The position numbers were made by a program, and so were the translations under genes. The notes under the pieces were generated by a model that saw only the letters and a program-made list of their open reading frames with translations, made no database searches and was not told where the DNA came from. From the NCBI RefSeq assembly GCF_900220965.1, contig NZ_OBQC01000009.1, forward strand, positions 88,825-152,824: a DNA stretch of 64,000 bases, in the 5' to 3' direction. The DNA comes from Ureibacillus acetophenoni (GTDB lineage: Bacteria; Bacillota; Bacilli; Bacillales_A; Planococcaceae). Below, piece after piece: positions 30,470 to 39,810 of the stretch (the stretch's first letter is position 1; the number at the start of each line of letters is the position of its first letter).

Positions 30470-30847
30470 ATGACAAGTGAAAAGAAAGTAGTTAATTTAA
30501 CAGAAGCAGCAGCTTTTCGTATTAAAGAGATGCAAGAGCATAACGAAGAACAAGGTTCATATTTACGTGTTCTTGTACACGGCGGTGGATGTAGTGGATT
30601 GTCATATGGCATGAATTTTGACCAAAATTTAGATGAAGAAAAAGATTATACAGATGAACAACACGGCATCAAAATTCTTGTTTCCCGTGAAGATGCACCA
30701 ATCATAACGGGAACAAAAATTGACTATAAGCAATCACTTATGGGTGGCGGCTTTACAATCGACAATCCGAACGCTATCGCATCTTGCGGTTGTGGAACTT
30801 CATTTAGAACAGCAAAAGTAACAGGTACGCCTGAAGTTTGTGAATAA
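30470..30847 (+). CDS. sufA: A-type Fe-S carrier (SufA/ErpA-like, YutM)
   Basis: 125 residues of the HesB/IscA fold. The three cluster cysteines are in GGGCSGLSY and SCGCGTS. A-type carriers receive clusters from SufBCD and deliver them to apo-enzymes. I use the ATG at 30470 (GGAAGGTGA 6 nt upstream); a GTG at 30461 overlaps that site. It lies 13 kb from the suf operon, next to other yut Fe-S genes. Confidence 0.92.
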   Translation: MTSEKKVVNLTEAAAFRIKEMQEHNEEQGSYLRVLVHGGGCSGLSYGMNFDQNLDEEKDYTDEQHGIKILVSREDAPIITGTKIDYKQSLMGGGFTIDNPNAIASCGCGTSFRTAKVTGTPEVCE

Positions 30848-30869
30848 TTAATAATAACAAGACAAATAG

Positions 30870-30904
30870 AACTCATCCTTTTAATTTAATGGATGAGTTT
30901 TTCT
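30870..30904 (+). terminator. Terminator after the SufA-type gene
   Basis: AACTCATCC / GGATGAGTT stem, A/T-rich loop, then TTTTCT. Confidence 0.85.
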
Positions 30905-30968
30905 ATTGTATAAATTCATAAAATGTATAATAGAGATAAGGAAATATTGCAAAGGGTGAGTTGTTAGA

Positions 30969-31472
30969 ATGAAAAAGGATCGAGGGAAAGTTTGGTTAGG
31001 GGTTGCAGGGGTAGTCATTAATTCTGAAGGAAAATGGCTTGTGGTGAAAAAAACATATAGTGGCTTAAAAGGAGTATGGTCATTACCAGCTGGATTTGTG
31101 AAATTTGGTGAAACTGCAGATGAAGCTGTTGTGCGTGAAGTAAAAGAAGAGACGGGACTAGATTGCGAAGTGACAGGGTTAATCGGATTACGGACAGGTG
31201 TTATTAGACATGAAATTAGTGATAATATGGCGATTTTCTACTGCCAGCCAATGGATGAACACCAATCCTTCACTATTCAAGAAAAAGAGATTTCCGAAGT
31301 GAAATGGTTAACTGTAGAAGAACTTGTACACGGCGGAGAAGCTTCTGTAATGTTAAGAGAAATGGCTAGCCATGAACTGAAAAATCATCAGTTAATGAAA
31401 AATGAAGGAATAAACCCTGGGGATGTATTTGAATATTCTTCCTATAAACTATTTTTCAATAAAGGAATATAA
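30969..31472 (+). CDS. NUDIX hydrolase
   Basis: 167 residues. The Nudix box is complete: [23 protein letters not shown] (about 41-63) matches GX5EX7REUXEEXGU. The family cleaves nucleoside diphosphate-linked compounds; the substrate is not evident. ATG has a weak GGGTGAG site. Flanked by its own upstream terminator and cstA. Confidence 0.88.
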   Translation: MKKDRGKVWLGVAGVVINSEGKWLVVKKTYSGLKGVWSLPAGFVKFGETADEAVVREVKEETGLDCEVTGLIGLRTGVIRHEISDNMAIFYCQPMDEHQSFTIQEKEISEVKWLTVEELVHGGEASVMLREMASHELKNHQLMKNEGINPGDVFEYSSYKLFFNKGI

Positions 31473-31642
31473 CATATTGAATTCATTACTATTTATTAAT
31501 TTTTATTAAATTTTACTTATTGCATAGAAACTTTCATAGACTCATATCTTATGAAAAAGTGCTCGAGCAAACTTTTACTTATCAAAATTTAGTGTAGATG
31601 TATAGTCAGTGTCTAATTATTAAGGTAAGATCGGAGGTTGCT

Positions 31643-33442
31643 GTGAACGCATTATCTATTGTAATAGGTGCGATTTGCGTACTTGTTATAGGATATCGTT
31701 TATATGGATATTTCTTCACTAAGAAAGTATTACGCTTAAATGAAAAAGAATATACACCTGCACATGAGTTCAAGGATGGTAAAGACTACGTTCCTACTAA
31801 TAAGTGGGTTGCTTTTGGTCACCATTTCGCGGCGATTGCTGCTGCCGGTCCTTTAGTAGGTCCAGTGCTTGCTGCACAATTTGGTTATTTACCTGGACTT
31901 CTATGGTTACTAATAGGAGCTGTAATTGGTGGGGCTGTACATGATGCAGTTGTGTTATTTGCTTCCATGCGACGTAAAGGGAAATCGCTATCAGAAGTAA
32001 TGAAAGAAGAACTCGGACCAGTAGCTGGATTTTGTACAGGTCTAGCGATGTTGTTCATCATTACAATAACAATGGCTGGACTGTCAATGGTAGTTCTGGG
32101 CGCATTAGAACGTAACCCTTGGGGAACGTTTGCTGTTGCGATTACAATTCCAATCGCGATGCTTGTTGGGATTGCATATAAGAAAACAGGTAATTTAGTA
32201 AGAACATCGGCAGTTGGTTTTATTTTATTAATGATTGGTGTCTTTATTGGGCCGATGATTCAGGGTACGGCTTTAGGTGATTTTTTAACGTTTGACCGTG
32301 ATACATTAGCAATTATTCTACCTGTTTATGCGTTCTTTGCAGCTGCACTTCCTGTTTGGTTCTTATTAGCACCAAGGGATTATTTAAGTAGCTTTATGAA
32401 AATTGGTGTGTTTATAGCGCTAATTATCGGGGTGTTTATTGTAAACCCTGTTATTCACTTCCCAGCAGTAACGGAATTCGTGTACGGTGGAGGACCGATT
32501 ATTGCAGGTCCGGTCTGGCCGTTTGTATCTATTACAATTGCCTGTGGTGCGATTTCAGGGTTCCATGCATTTATCGGATCTGGTACAACACCAAAAATGT
32601 TAAATCGTTGGGAAGATATTCGTGTCGTTGGCTTTGGTGCAATGTTAGTTGAAAGTTTAGTAGGGGTCATGGCATTAGTAGCAGCGACATCACTACTACC
32701 AGGAGATTACTTTGCAATTAATGCATCACCTGCAGTATTTGCAACGCTAGGAATGGAAACTACGAACCTAGCATCATTATCACAAACTATAGGTATGGAC
32801 TTAGAAGGACGAACAGGTGGAGCTGTTTCGTTAGCAGTCGGGATGACACAGATCTTTATAGGAATTCCTTGGTTTGCAGAAATGGCATCGTTCTTCTATC
32901 AGTTTGTCATCATGTTCGAGGCTGTATTTATTTTAACTGCGATTGATGCAGGTACTCGTGTAGCACGTTACCTCATTCAAGACTTCTTGGGAGATGCGTT
33001 TAAGCCGTTGAAACGGACGGATTGGTTACCCGGGAACCTTTTTGCAAGTGCTCTAGCCTGTGTTATGTGGGGGTATTTATTGTACTCAGGTGAAATTGGA
33101 ACAATATGGGCATTATTCGGTGTATCTAACCAATTAATGGCTTCGATTGGTTTAGTGTTAGGGGCTACAGTCATCCTTAAAATGGCAACGAAACGAATCT
33201 ATGTGTTAACTTGTATCATACCGTTAATGTATCTATATATTACCGTCAACGTAGCGGGTGTGTGGATGATAGTGAATGTATATTGGAATAGTGATGCAGG
33301 CGGTTATTCTACTTTAAACGGTATATTATCAATCATCATGCTAATTCTAGGTCTAATTATTGTTGTAACTGCAGTGAGAAAGTGGAAGAAGCTTTGGAAT
33401 AGCCCAAGGTTTGTTAATGGCAGGGCTATCAGAGCGGTATAA
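31643..33442 (+). CDS. cstA: CstA-family peptide/pyruvate transporter
   Basis: 599 residues, about 16 membrane helices. Family motifs include AAIAAAGPLVGPVLAAQFGYLPGLLW in the N-terminal third and GAVHDAVVLFASMRRKGKSL. CstA proteins take up peptides or pyruvate during carbon limitation. The GTG at 31643 follows CGGAGG; the ATG at 31598 has no ribosome site. Neighbouring genes do not define its substrate. Confidence 0.93.
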   Translation: MNALSIVIGAICVLVIGYRLYGYFFTKKVLRLNEKEYTPAHEFKDGKDYVPTNKWVAFGHHFAAIAAAGPLVGPVLAAQFGYLPGLLWLLIGAVIGGAVHDAVVLFASMRRKGKSLSEVMKEELGPVAGFCTGLAMLFIITITMAGLSMVVLGALERNPWGTFAVAITIPIAMLVGIAYKKTGNLVRTSAVGFILLMIGVFIGPMIQGTALGDFLTFDRDTLAIILPVYAFFAAALPVWFLLAPRDYLSSFMKIGVFIALIIGVFIVNPVIHFPAVTEFVYGGGPIIAGPVWPFVSITIACGAISGFHAFIGSGTTPKMLNRWEDIRVVGFGAMLVESLVGVMALVAATSLLPGDYFAINASPAVFATLGMETTNLASLSQTIGMDLEGRTGGAVSLAVGMTQIFIGIPWFAEMASFFYQFVIMFEAVFILTAIDAGTRVARYLIQDFLGDAFKPLKRTDWLPGNLFASALACVMWGYLLYSGEIGTIWALFGVSNQLMASIGLVLGATVILKMATKRIYVLTCIIPLMYLYITVNVAGVWMIVNVYWNSDAGGYSTLNGILSIIMLILGLIIVVTAVRKWKKLWNSPRFVNGRAIRAV

Positions 33443-33453
33443 TTAATAAACTG

Positions 33454-33486
33454 GCGTACTCTACTTTGAGTACGCTTGTTTTTTAT
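33454..33486 (+). terminator. Terminator of cstA
   Basis: GCGTACTC / GAGTACGC stem, 6-nt loop, then TTGTTTTTT. Confidence 0.92.
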
Positions 33487-33527
33487 TGGGAATGAAAATT
33501 TCAATTTTGTCTATTACCGAAATTGCC

Positions 33528-33582
33528 ATACGACTTATCCAAAATTATGTGCAATTTGCACTTAATTTTAAATAAGTCGTAT
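33528..33582. repeat. 55-bp near-perfect palindrome
   Basis: Two 27-nt arms around a single central T at 33555, matching at 24 of 27 positions. The centre is GTGCAA-T-TTGCAC and the outer ends are ATACGACTTAT / ATAAGTCGTAT. No T-run follows. The gap 33487-33717 has no gene; nearby ACCGAAATTGCCA (33516) and TGGCCATTCGGT (33625) form further imperfect outer arms, so this may be the remains of a small inverted-repeat element. Confidence 0.8.
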
Positions 33583-33717
33583 CCAGATTTCGCCAGAGGA
33601 TCAATTTTAAATTTTGAAATTCGACTGGCCATTCGGTTACCTTAAATAAACATTAACTTTAGATATTTTATTCATACTCTGGTCATCACAAAGCCGACTC
33701 ACTCTCTACTTTTCTAT

Positions 33718-33746
33718 TTGAAAGCGTTTCATATATAGGTTACACT
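33718..33746 (+). promoter_or_regulatory. yuiB promoter with a cre-like dyad on the -35 box
   Basis: TTGAAA (33718-33723), 17-bp spacer, TACACT (33741-33746). The segment TTGAAAGCGTTTCA (33718-33731) resembles the CcpA operator core TGNAANCG but lacks its 3' consensus C. Confidence 0.6.
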
Positions 33747-33775
33747 AGTTAAGAGAAAATCGGAGGTATACATAG

Positions 33776-34105
33776 ATGAGTGGTTCAGTTTCCATAGTTC
33801 AATTAATAATATCAATCGTACTATTCTTTGTTATGTTCTTTGGTATTGGATTTTTATTAAACATGCTTCTACGTATGACATGGTTAATGGTAATTGTTTA
33901 CCCAATCGTTGTCATATTTATCATTGATGAAGTTAGTTTCTTAGATTACATATTTAAAGCAGGTACAGCTTTCCCTGCGTTATGGGATAAAATTCTCTCA
34001 TTACAAGTTGTTGATATTGCAATTTTAGTTGGGGGATTTGCAGGGGCAATCGTTGCTGGAATTGTAATCTTGTTTTTACGAAAAAGCGGTTACCGGATGT
34101 TTTAA
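33776..34105 (+). CDS. yuiB: Membrane protein YuiB
   Basis: 109 residues with three predicted membrane helices (about 10-30, 33-52, 79-100). FFVMFFGIGFLLNMLLR and the C-terminal RKSGYRMF match YuiB of Bacillus. Function unknown. Order yuiB-yuiD-pepA (yuiE) is shared with B. subtilis; yuiC is missing here. Confidence 0.83.
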   Translation: MSGSVSIVQLIISIVLFFVMFFGIGFLLNMLLRMTWLMVIVYPIVVIFIIDEVSFLDYIFKAGTAFPALWDKILSLQVVDIAILVGGFAGAIVAGIVILFLRKSGYRMF

Positions 34106-34128
34106 CGATTTCCACAACTTTAATGAAG

Positions 34129-34166
34129 AAAAAAAGTGCTATCGTTTTTCGATGGCACTTTTTTTA
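34129..34166. terminator. Bidirectional terminator between yuiB and yuiD
   Basis: AAGTGCTATCG / CGATGGCACTT stem with A-run before and T-run after, so it serves both convergent genes. Confidence 0.92.
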
Positions 34167-34640
34167 ACCAATAAAATTGTAATAAATGATAGCGATCAGT
34201 ATCCCTGTAACGGCACCTGATAATACTTCACTAGGCTTATGACCTAATAATGTTTTTAGTTCTTCGTGTTTCTCTTCTTGAGATTTGTCTGGCCATCTAG
34301 AGATTTCTTTAAAAAATACATGTAAATCATCTCGTATTTGGTTCAGCGCTGCAGCATGTTGTCCAGCTTGGTAACGAACACCACTTGCATCATACATGAC
34401 AATCCCAGCAAACATTGCGGCTACTGCGAAGGTAGGGGAGCTTAAGCCGGTTTCAAACCCAACTGCAGTTGCTAAACTTGTTACAGCAGCTGAATGAGAA
34501 CTTGGCATACCGCCTGTTGATGTTAATAGCGACCAATTCACCTTTTTCGTAAGAACGAAATGAATAGGAACTTTGATGAATTGTGCGAACAGAATAGAAA
34601 ATAATGCTAATAATAAAGGTGTATTCTGTAATAATGCCAA
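34164..34640 (-). CDS. yuiD: Divergent PAP2-family membrane protein YuiD
   Basis: 158 residues with about four membrane helices. The family motif GGMPSSHSAAVTSLATAVG and MYDASGVRYQAGQHAAALN are clear. These proteins resemble PAP2 phosphatases (SxSH) but their activity is unproven. Strand is opposite to yuiB and pepA. Confidence 0.87.
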   Translation of the reverse strand: MALLQNTPLLLALFSILFAQFIKVPIHFVLTKKVNWSLLTSTGGMPSSHSAAVTSLATAVGFETGLSSPTFAVAAMFAGIVMYDASGVRYQAGQHAAALNQIRDDLHVFFKEISRWPDKSQEEKHEELKTLLGHKPSEVLSGAVTGILIAIIYYNFIG

Positions 34641-34788
34641 AACGAAAAATCCCTACCTTTCTTATTTTATAAAATAAAGTATAGCATAATTATCTTTTAA
34701 GAAATAACAGATTCTTCATTAAATTCACTTTATATTATTGTAAATTTCATTTATGTTATAAAATAGGAATTATGGGAGGAGTTCAAAA

Positions 34789-36312
34789 ATGAAAATATTA
34801 AAAGAAACAAAAGCGTTTGAAACTGTAACATCTGAATTACTTATTATTGGCGTAAGAAAAAATTCGAATCAAGTAAAAGGATGGGAACAGTTTATTTCCT
34901 TTTTTGGAGATTCATTTGAAGAATTTATCAAATCAGGAGATATTGATACTGGCTCAAAAAAATTAACGAAAATTCCTGTTATTACGTCGAATCAAAATCT
35001 AAAAAGAATTTTATTTGTTGGATTAGGTGACCAAAAAACATTAACTGACCAAATTCTAAGAGAAACATTTGGTTTAGTTGGGAAAGAATTAAAGAAATTA
35101 AAAGCAACAAACATCTCAATTTGGCTGGAATCATTTACAGCTGCACCAATTGATGAAAACGACATTGCCTTTTTATCTGCTGAAGGAATTGGAATGGGAT
35201 ATTATACAATCCCTCACTATAAAACAACATCAAATGAACCTAACACTTACATTGAGTCAGTTGAATTTGTAACAGAAGCGGATATTGATGAACTTGTTGC
35301 AAGTTTCAAGGTTGGGAAAGTATATGCTGACTCAGTAAATGAAGCAAGAAGTTTAGTAAATAAACCACCAAATCTTCTAACAGCACCTGACCTTGCAGAT
35401 TATGCTGTTGAACTGGCTAAACAATATGATTTCGAAGTTGAAATTTTAAACAAAGCTGAACTTGAAGAGCTTGGAATGGGTGGAATTTTAGCGGTTAACC
35501 GTGGATCTTCTATTGAACCACGATTAATTACATTAAAATATAAAGCAACAGAAGAGTGGGATCAAGTTGTTGGTTTAGTAGGAAAAGGTGTCACTTATGA
35601 TACAGGTGGTTACTCTATTAAACCGAAAGCAAGTATGGTCGGCATGAAAGGTGATATGGGTGGAGCTGCTGCAGTTCTAGGAGCAATGAGAATTGTTGGT
35701 GAAACAAGACCTGACCAAAATGTTGTTGCTGTAATCGGTGCAACAGATAATATGATTTCAAGTGATGCGATGAAACCAGATGATATTATTACTACCTATA
35801 GTGGGAAAACAGTAGAGAATTTAAATTCGGATGCGGAAGGACGTCTTGTATTAGCTGATGCAGTTACTTACGCAAAACAACAAGGAGCTAATTACTTAAT
35901 TGACGTAGCAACTCTTACTGGAGGAGTAATCACTGCATTAGGTTTCGATAAAACAGGAGCTCTTTCAAATAACGAAGCATTTTTCGATGCATTTATCGAA
36001 GCAAGTATCGAAACAGGCGAATTTGTTTGGGGTATGCCGTTAACAGAAAACGATAAAAAACGAATTCGTAAATCTGATGTTGCTGATTTAAACAATTCAC
36101 CAGGTAGCGATGGTCATATGATTTTTGGTGGCGGATTTGTAGGGGAGTTTGTAGAAAACACTCCATGGATCCATCTAGACATTGCTGGAACTTCTGATTC
36201 AAAATCAGGAAATGATATAGGTCCAAAAGGTGGAACAGGTGTGATGGTTCGTACAATGGCAACATTTATAGAACGATTCCAAGAATTACAACAAGAACGA
36301 AATAGTTTTTAA
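34789..36312 (+). CDS. pepA: Leucyl aminopeptidase (M17)
   Basis: 507 residues; removes N-terminal residues from peptides in the cytoplasm with two metal ions. The C-terminal catalytic domain has GKGVTYDTGGYSIKP, MKGDMGGAAAV and NSDAEGRLVLADA, giving the metal-binding Asp, Lys and Glu residues. The signature has Ser where the usual NTDAEGRL has Thr, a modest variation. ATG follows GGGAGGAG. B. subtilis calls this yuiE/pepA. Confidence 0.95.
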   Translation: MKILKETKAFETVTSELLIIGVRKNSNQVKGWEQFISFFGDSFEEFIKSGDIDTGSKKLTKIPVITSNQNLKRILFVGLGDQKTLTDQILRETFGLVGKELKKLKATNISIWLESFTAAPIDENDIAFLSAEGIGMGYYTIPHYKTTSNEPNTYIESVEFVTEADIDELVASFKVGKVYADSVNEARSLVNKPPNLLTAPDLADYAVELAKQYDFEVEILNKAELEELGMGGILAVNRGSSIEPRLITLKYKATEEWDQVVGLVGKGVTYDTGGYSIKPKASMVGMKGDMGGAAAVLGAMRIVGETRPDQNVVAVIGATDNMISSDAMKPDDIITTYSGKTVENLNSDAEGRLVLADAVTYAKQQGANYLIDVATLTGGVITALGFDKTGALSNNEAFFDAFIEASIETGEFVWGMPLTENDKKRIRKSDVADLNNSPGSDGHMIFGGGFVGEFVENTPWIHLDIAGTSDSKSGNDIGPKGGTGVMVRTMATFIERFQELQQERNSF

Positions 36313-36394
36313 CTAGTCACTAAAATCTTAATAGGCAACTGCATAACTACTCTTCCTTTTCTAACATATGTTACAAAAGAAAAGGAGGAATAGT

Positions 36395-36604
36395 ATGACA
36401 AATTATTATAGAGGCGGCTATGGAGGCGGCGGCTATGGTTTTGGTTATCCATTTTTAGGTGGATTACTAGGCGGATTTCTAGGTAATGTTCTTTACCCAG
36501 ATAATTATCGTTATCCACATTACTACAGACCACCGTATTATAGACCTTATCCGTACCAACCATATTATCACTATCCTAGAAGACATCATAGAAGATACTA
36601 TTAA
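36395..36604 (+). CDS. Small Gly/Tyr/Pro-rich protein
   Basis: 69 residues. The N-terminal third is Gly/Tyr-rich (YYRGGYGGGGYGFGYPF), a short hydrophobic stretch LGGLLGGFLGNVLY follows, and the C-terminus is rich in Tyr, Pro, His and Arg (YHYPRRHHRRYY). Strong AAAGGAGGAAT ribosome site and a tight terminator support a real gene. The composition resembles small spore-coat or surface proteins of Bacillus, which is only a guess. An ATG at 36368 lies upstream of the ribosome site and is rejected. Confidence 0.8.
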   Translation: MTNYYRGGYGGGGYGFGYPFLGGLLGGFLGNVLYPDNYRYPHYYRPPYYRPYPYQPYYHYPRRHHRRYY

Positions 36605-36608
36605 AATG

Positions 36609-36633
36609 AAGCGCGACATGTTCGCGCTTTTTT
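36609..36633 (+). terminator. Terminator of the Gly/Tyr-rich gene
   Basis: AAGCGCGA / TCGCGCTT stem, 5-nt loop, TTTT run. Confidence 0.88.
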
Positions 36634-36660
36634 CTTTTCAATACGAATTGTATTGAAAAG
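36634..36660. repeat. Perfect 11-bp inverted repeat
   Basis: CTTTTCAATAC-GAATT-GTATTGAAAAG directly follows the terminator. No T-run. From 36661 to 36814 I see nothing else. Confidence 0.75.
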
Positions 36661-36814
36661 GAAAACAGGGAATAGTGATAAGAAAGAATTATTAAAAACT
36701 ATTATACAAGCTCATCTTTAAAGTATTGATATAGAGTAAATCTTTAACTAATTTGAAAGATACTATTGAAATGAAAGTTAGGATTCGTATCTTCGTTAAA
36801 TAGCTAAATGTAAT

Positions 36815-36842
36815 TAAAAAGGAGCATCTATTTGATGCTCCC
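36815..36842 (-). terminator. Terminator of the mrp operon
   Basis: On the minus strand, GGAGCATC / GATGCTCC stem with 5-nt loop followed by TTTTT. It lies 36 nt past mrpG. Confidence 0.88.
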
Positions 36843-36877
36843 TAGAAATGACAAGCGCAGAAAAAACGCTTCTTTGT

Positions 36878-37243
36878 TTATATTTTTTTATTTTTCAATT
36901 TTCCCTTAAATTCCTCTTTTAAATCGTCGCGAACTGTTCCTGACCAAGGTTTAACTCCTGCAATATACGAAGACCGGCTCATTATATGAGCACCAACCGG
37001 ACCAGTAATGAATAAGAATACGACACCTAAGAGAATTCCAGGGTTAAAATGATTTTCATTTAACCAAAAGTGAAAAAATACACCTAATAGAATACACATA
37101 ACGCCTAAAGTTGAACTTTTGGATGCTGCATGTGATCTTGAGTACAAATCAGGTAAACGAACAAGACCAATTACTGTTACAACGATAAACAATAGACCAA
37201 CAGATATAAAAAATATAACTAGAGTATTAGCGAGAATCGTCAC
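36878..37243 (-). CDS. mrpG: Mrp antiporter subunit G
   Basis: 121 residues, three membrane helices. Typical MrpG sequence GLVRLPDLYSRSHAASKSSTLG and GPVGAHIMSRSSY. One of seven subunits needed for Mrp Na+/H+ exchange. Last gene of the operon; it overlaps mrpF by 17 nt. Confidence 0.95.
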   Translation of the reverse strand: MTILANTLVIFFISVGLLFIVVTVIGLVRLPDLYSRSHAASKSSTLGVMCILLGVFFHFWLNENHFNPGILLGVVFLFITGPVGAHIMSRSSYIAGVKPWSGTVRDDLKEEFKGKLKNKKI

Positions 37244-37508
37244 GAGTAATAATATCCCCTTTCTCTATAAATTTAGAGAAGGCTACTGTCCCAATAAAAG
37301 ATAAAATTGCAAGCAGTAAAATAATTTCTAGGAAGAAATTAGTACCTACTAAAATTGAAAATAATCCTACAATACAAATTAATGTTATACCTAGTGCATC
37401 TAGAGCGATAACTCGATCAGAAGGTGTTGGGCCTTTTACTACACGATAGGTAAGAGCAACCATTGAAATTGCAATAATTACAATAGCAGTCCAAATAAAA
37501 TATGTCAT
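37227..37508 (-). CDS. mrpF: Mrp antiporter subunit F
   Basis: 93 residues, three membrane helices, with the conserved KGPTPSDRVIALDALG segment. Overlaps mrpE by 4 nt and mrpG by 17 nt, indicating translational coupling. Confidence 0.95.
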   Translation of the reverse strand: MTYFIWTAIVIIAISMVALTYRVVKGPTPSDRVIALDALGITLICIVGLFSILVGTNFFLEIILLLAILSFIGTVAFSKFIEKGDIITRDDSR

Positions 37509-37984
37509 GAGCGGGACACCTCCAAGATTGCCTTTTCAAAGGAGTTTTTAATCGAATCAATTGTTTCATTAATATCGTTACTATCAATTACATGGATAAA
37601 TAACGATTTGTTATCATCTGATACATGCACAACGACAGTACCTGGTGTTAAGGTAATTAAACTTGATAACAGTGTTATTTCCCAATCTTCTTTTAACTCA
37701 GTATCGTACTTAAAAAAGGCAGGTTGCATTTGTAATTTTGGTCTTAAAACAAGTATCAGTACAGAAATATTGGCTAATATCAATTCTTTTATAAAAAGAA
37801 AGATTAATAATATAACTGACCAAACTCGTCCGATATATAATCGAGTTTTAAAAAACCTTCTAAGCGCTACTATTGAAAGTAATCCCAATAAGTAACCTAT
37901 AACGAAACCTGATGGTGAATAGTTAGATGTTAAAAACATTAAAAGGAAAGCTAAAAATATATTCAATAATATTTGAAAGGACAT
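37505..37984 (-). CDS. mrpE: Mrp antiporter subunit E
   Basis: 159 residues. N-terminal membrane helices, then a cytoplasmic part with LITLTPGTVVVHVSDD, the MrpE signature. Needed for full antiport in B. subtilis. It begins 1 nt after mrpD ends. Confidence 0.95.
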   Translation of the reverse strand: MSFQILLNIFLAFLLMFLTSNYSPSGFVIGYLLGLLSIVALRRFFKTRLYIGRVWSVILLIFLFIKELILANISVLILVLRPKLQMQPAFFKYDTELKEDWEITLLSSLITLTPGTVVVHVSDDNKSLFIHVIDSNDINETIDSIKNSFEKAILEVSRS

Positions 37985-37985
37985 A

Positions 37986-39476
37986 TTAGTTTCCTCCTTT
38001 CAACACTGCATCAGTATAAATGGACGGATCGGATAATAATTTTGCTGCATCATCTATAAACGGAACAACGAATTCAGTACCAACTCCATACAGAATTGAA
38101 ATAAATACTAATAGTACTGTAGGGTAGAACATAATGTTGTATGTTGTTTTATTGATATTGTTTGAAACCTGTCCCTGTTCACCCCAAAATGCATAGATAA
38201 AGATTCGAATTACTGATAGTAAAACGACAAGACTAGAGGCCAATATGAAAATACTTGACCAAGTATTTCCTGCCTCGAAACCACCTTGTATAATTAAAAG
38301 CTTACCGATAAAACCACTCAAAGGAGGGACTCCTGCTAAGCCTAGGGCGGCGATTAAATAGAACCAACCTAATGCTGGATAGTTTTTCATTAATCCACCC
38401 ATTTGCCTTAGGTTTGTCGTTCCAGTTATATATATTACAATGCCTATTAACATAAACAATGCAGCTTTAATAATCATATCATGGACTAAATAGAAAACCG
38501 CCCCTTCAAGAGCCGCTTCATTCATTTGTGCAACACCAAATAAAATAACTCCTACTGCAATCACAATATTATAAATAATAATCTGTTTTACATCAAAATG
38601 AGCTAATGCGCCTATACTTCCAGCGATAATTGTTAGAATCGCAAGTACAAGTAGTAACTCATGAGTAAAGGCTAAATCATGGGTAAAGAATAGTGTATAT
38701 GTACGCATAATCGCATAAACCCCAACTTTTGTTAATAAAGCACCGAACAAAGCAAGTACTGGTATTGGGGGTGCTGCATAAGCGTTTGGTAGCCAAAAAT
38801 AGAGTGGGAATATTGCTGCTTTCATACCAAATACCAATAAGAATAGGACAGCAATAACTGTAACAATTCCAGGTTGGTTAATTTCAGCAATTTTCACTGA
38901 TATATCGGCCATATTTAATGTCCCAACTACTGAATATAGATAAGCGACTGTAATAACGAATAACGCAGAAGAAATTACATTTACTAATATATATTTAATG
39001 GATTCTCTTAGTTGAGATTTTTCACCACCAAGTACGATGAGTAAGTAAGAAGCCATTAAGAGGACCTCAAAAAATACAAACATGTTAAAAATATCACCTG
39101 TAGTAAATGCTCCATTTACCCCAGTAAGAATAAACATTACACCAGGATAATAGAAGAAACGTTCACGTTCCTTACCAATGGAACCAAAGCCATACCAAAC
39201 GATAAAAAATGCGATTACAAGAGTTGTTAAGACTAGCAACGCGGATAACATATCTGAAACCATAGTTATACCAAACGGTGCAGGCCAACTACCAAGTGTC
39301 AATGTTTGAGGACCATTTTCTTTTACATTAAACAGTAGAGCAAATGCACAAATGATCGAAATGATTAACCCTAATATTGTTGTTATTCGTTGATATTTCA
39401 AATTCTTTTGACCAAACATTAAAATCATTGCAAAGAAAAATGGAATGATGATAGGTAACAAAAGAAAGTTATTCAT
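37986..39476 (-). CDS. mrpD: Mrp antiporter subunit D
   Basis: 496 residues, about 14 membrane helices, homologous to the NuoM/NuoN proton-channel subunits of complex I. Conserved charged helices include FFEVLLMASYLLIVLGGEKSQLRESIKY, with the key glutamate, and a lysine helix around FGMKAAIFPLYFWLP. ATG at 39476 (MNNFLLLP) matches B. subtilis MrpD; a GTG three codons upstream is less likely because AAGGAAGTG is spaced for the ATG. Overlaps mrpC by 8 nt. Confidence 0.95.
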   Translation of the reverse strand: MNNFLLLPIIIPFFFAMILMFGQKNLKYQRITTILGLIISIICAFALLFNVKENGPQTLTLGSWPAPFGITMVSDMLSALLVLTTLVIAFFIVWYGFGSIGKERERFFYYPGVMFILTGVNGAFTTGDIFNMFVFFEVLLMASYLLIVLGGEKSQLRESIKYILVNVISSALFVITVAYLYSVVGTLNMADISVKIAEINQPGIVTVIAVLFLLVFGMKAAIFPLYFWLPNAYAAPPIPVLALFGALLTKVGVYAIMRTYTLFFTHDLAFTHELLLVLAILTIIAGSIGALAHFDVKQIIIYNIVIAVGVILFGVAQMNEAALEGAVFYLVHDMIIKAALFMLIGIVIYITGTTNLRQMGGLMKNYPALGWFYLIAALGLAGVPPLSGFIGKLLIIQGGFEAGNTWSSIFILASSLVVLLSVIRIFIYAFWGEQGQVSNNINKTTYNIMFYPTVLLVFISILYGVGTEFVVPFIDDAAKLLSDPSIYTDAVLKGGN

Positions 39477-39810
39477 GATCTTCACTTCCTTTCATTTGAG
39501 TCATATCATCCGTCTTCAACTCTTGGTACGAGCGATATGCCAATACTAGAAAGAATGCAGTTACACCAAAACTAATAACAATAGCTGTTAATATTAACGC
39601 TTGTGGGAGTGGGTCAACATATTCTGTTACTCCATCTGCTAACACAGGGGGGTTATTTCCTCCAAAACCACCCATAGTTATAATGAGTAAGTGAGCCCCA
39701 TGACTTAATAGTCCAGTTCCAATAATAATTCTAAGTAAACTTCTTGAAAGAATTAAGTAAATGGCTGCCATAAATAAAAATCCACAAACGAATGCCATAA
39801 TAATTTCCAT
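39469..39810 (-). CDS. mrpC: Mrp antiporter subunit C
   Basis: 113 residues, three membrane helices, NuoK-like. GLLSHGAHLLIITMGG and DPLPQALILTAIVISFG are diagnostic. The start shares one base with the mrpB stop. Confidence 0.96.
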   Translation of the reverse strand: MEIIMAFVCGFLFMAAIYLILSRSLLRIIIGTGLLSHGAHLLIITMGGFGGNNPPVLADGVTEYVDPLPQALILTAIVISFGVTAFFLVLAYRSYQELKTDDMTQMKGSEDHE

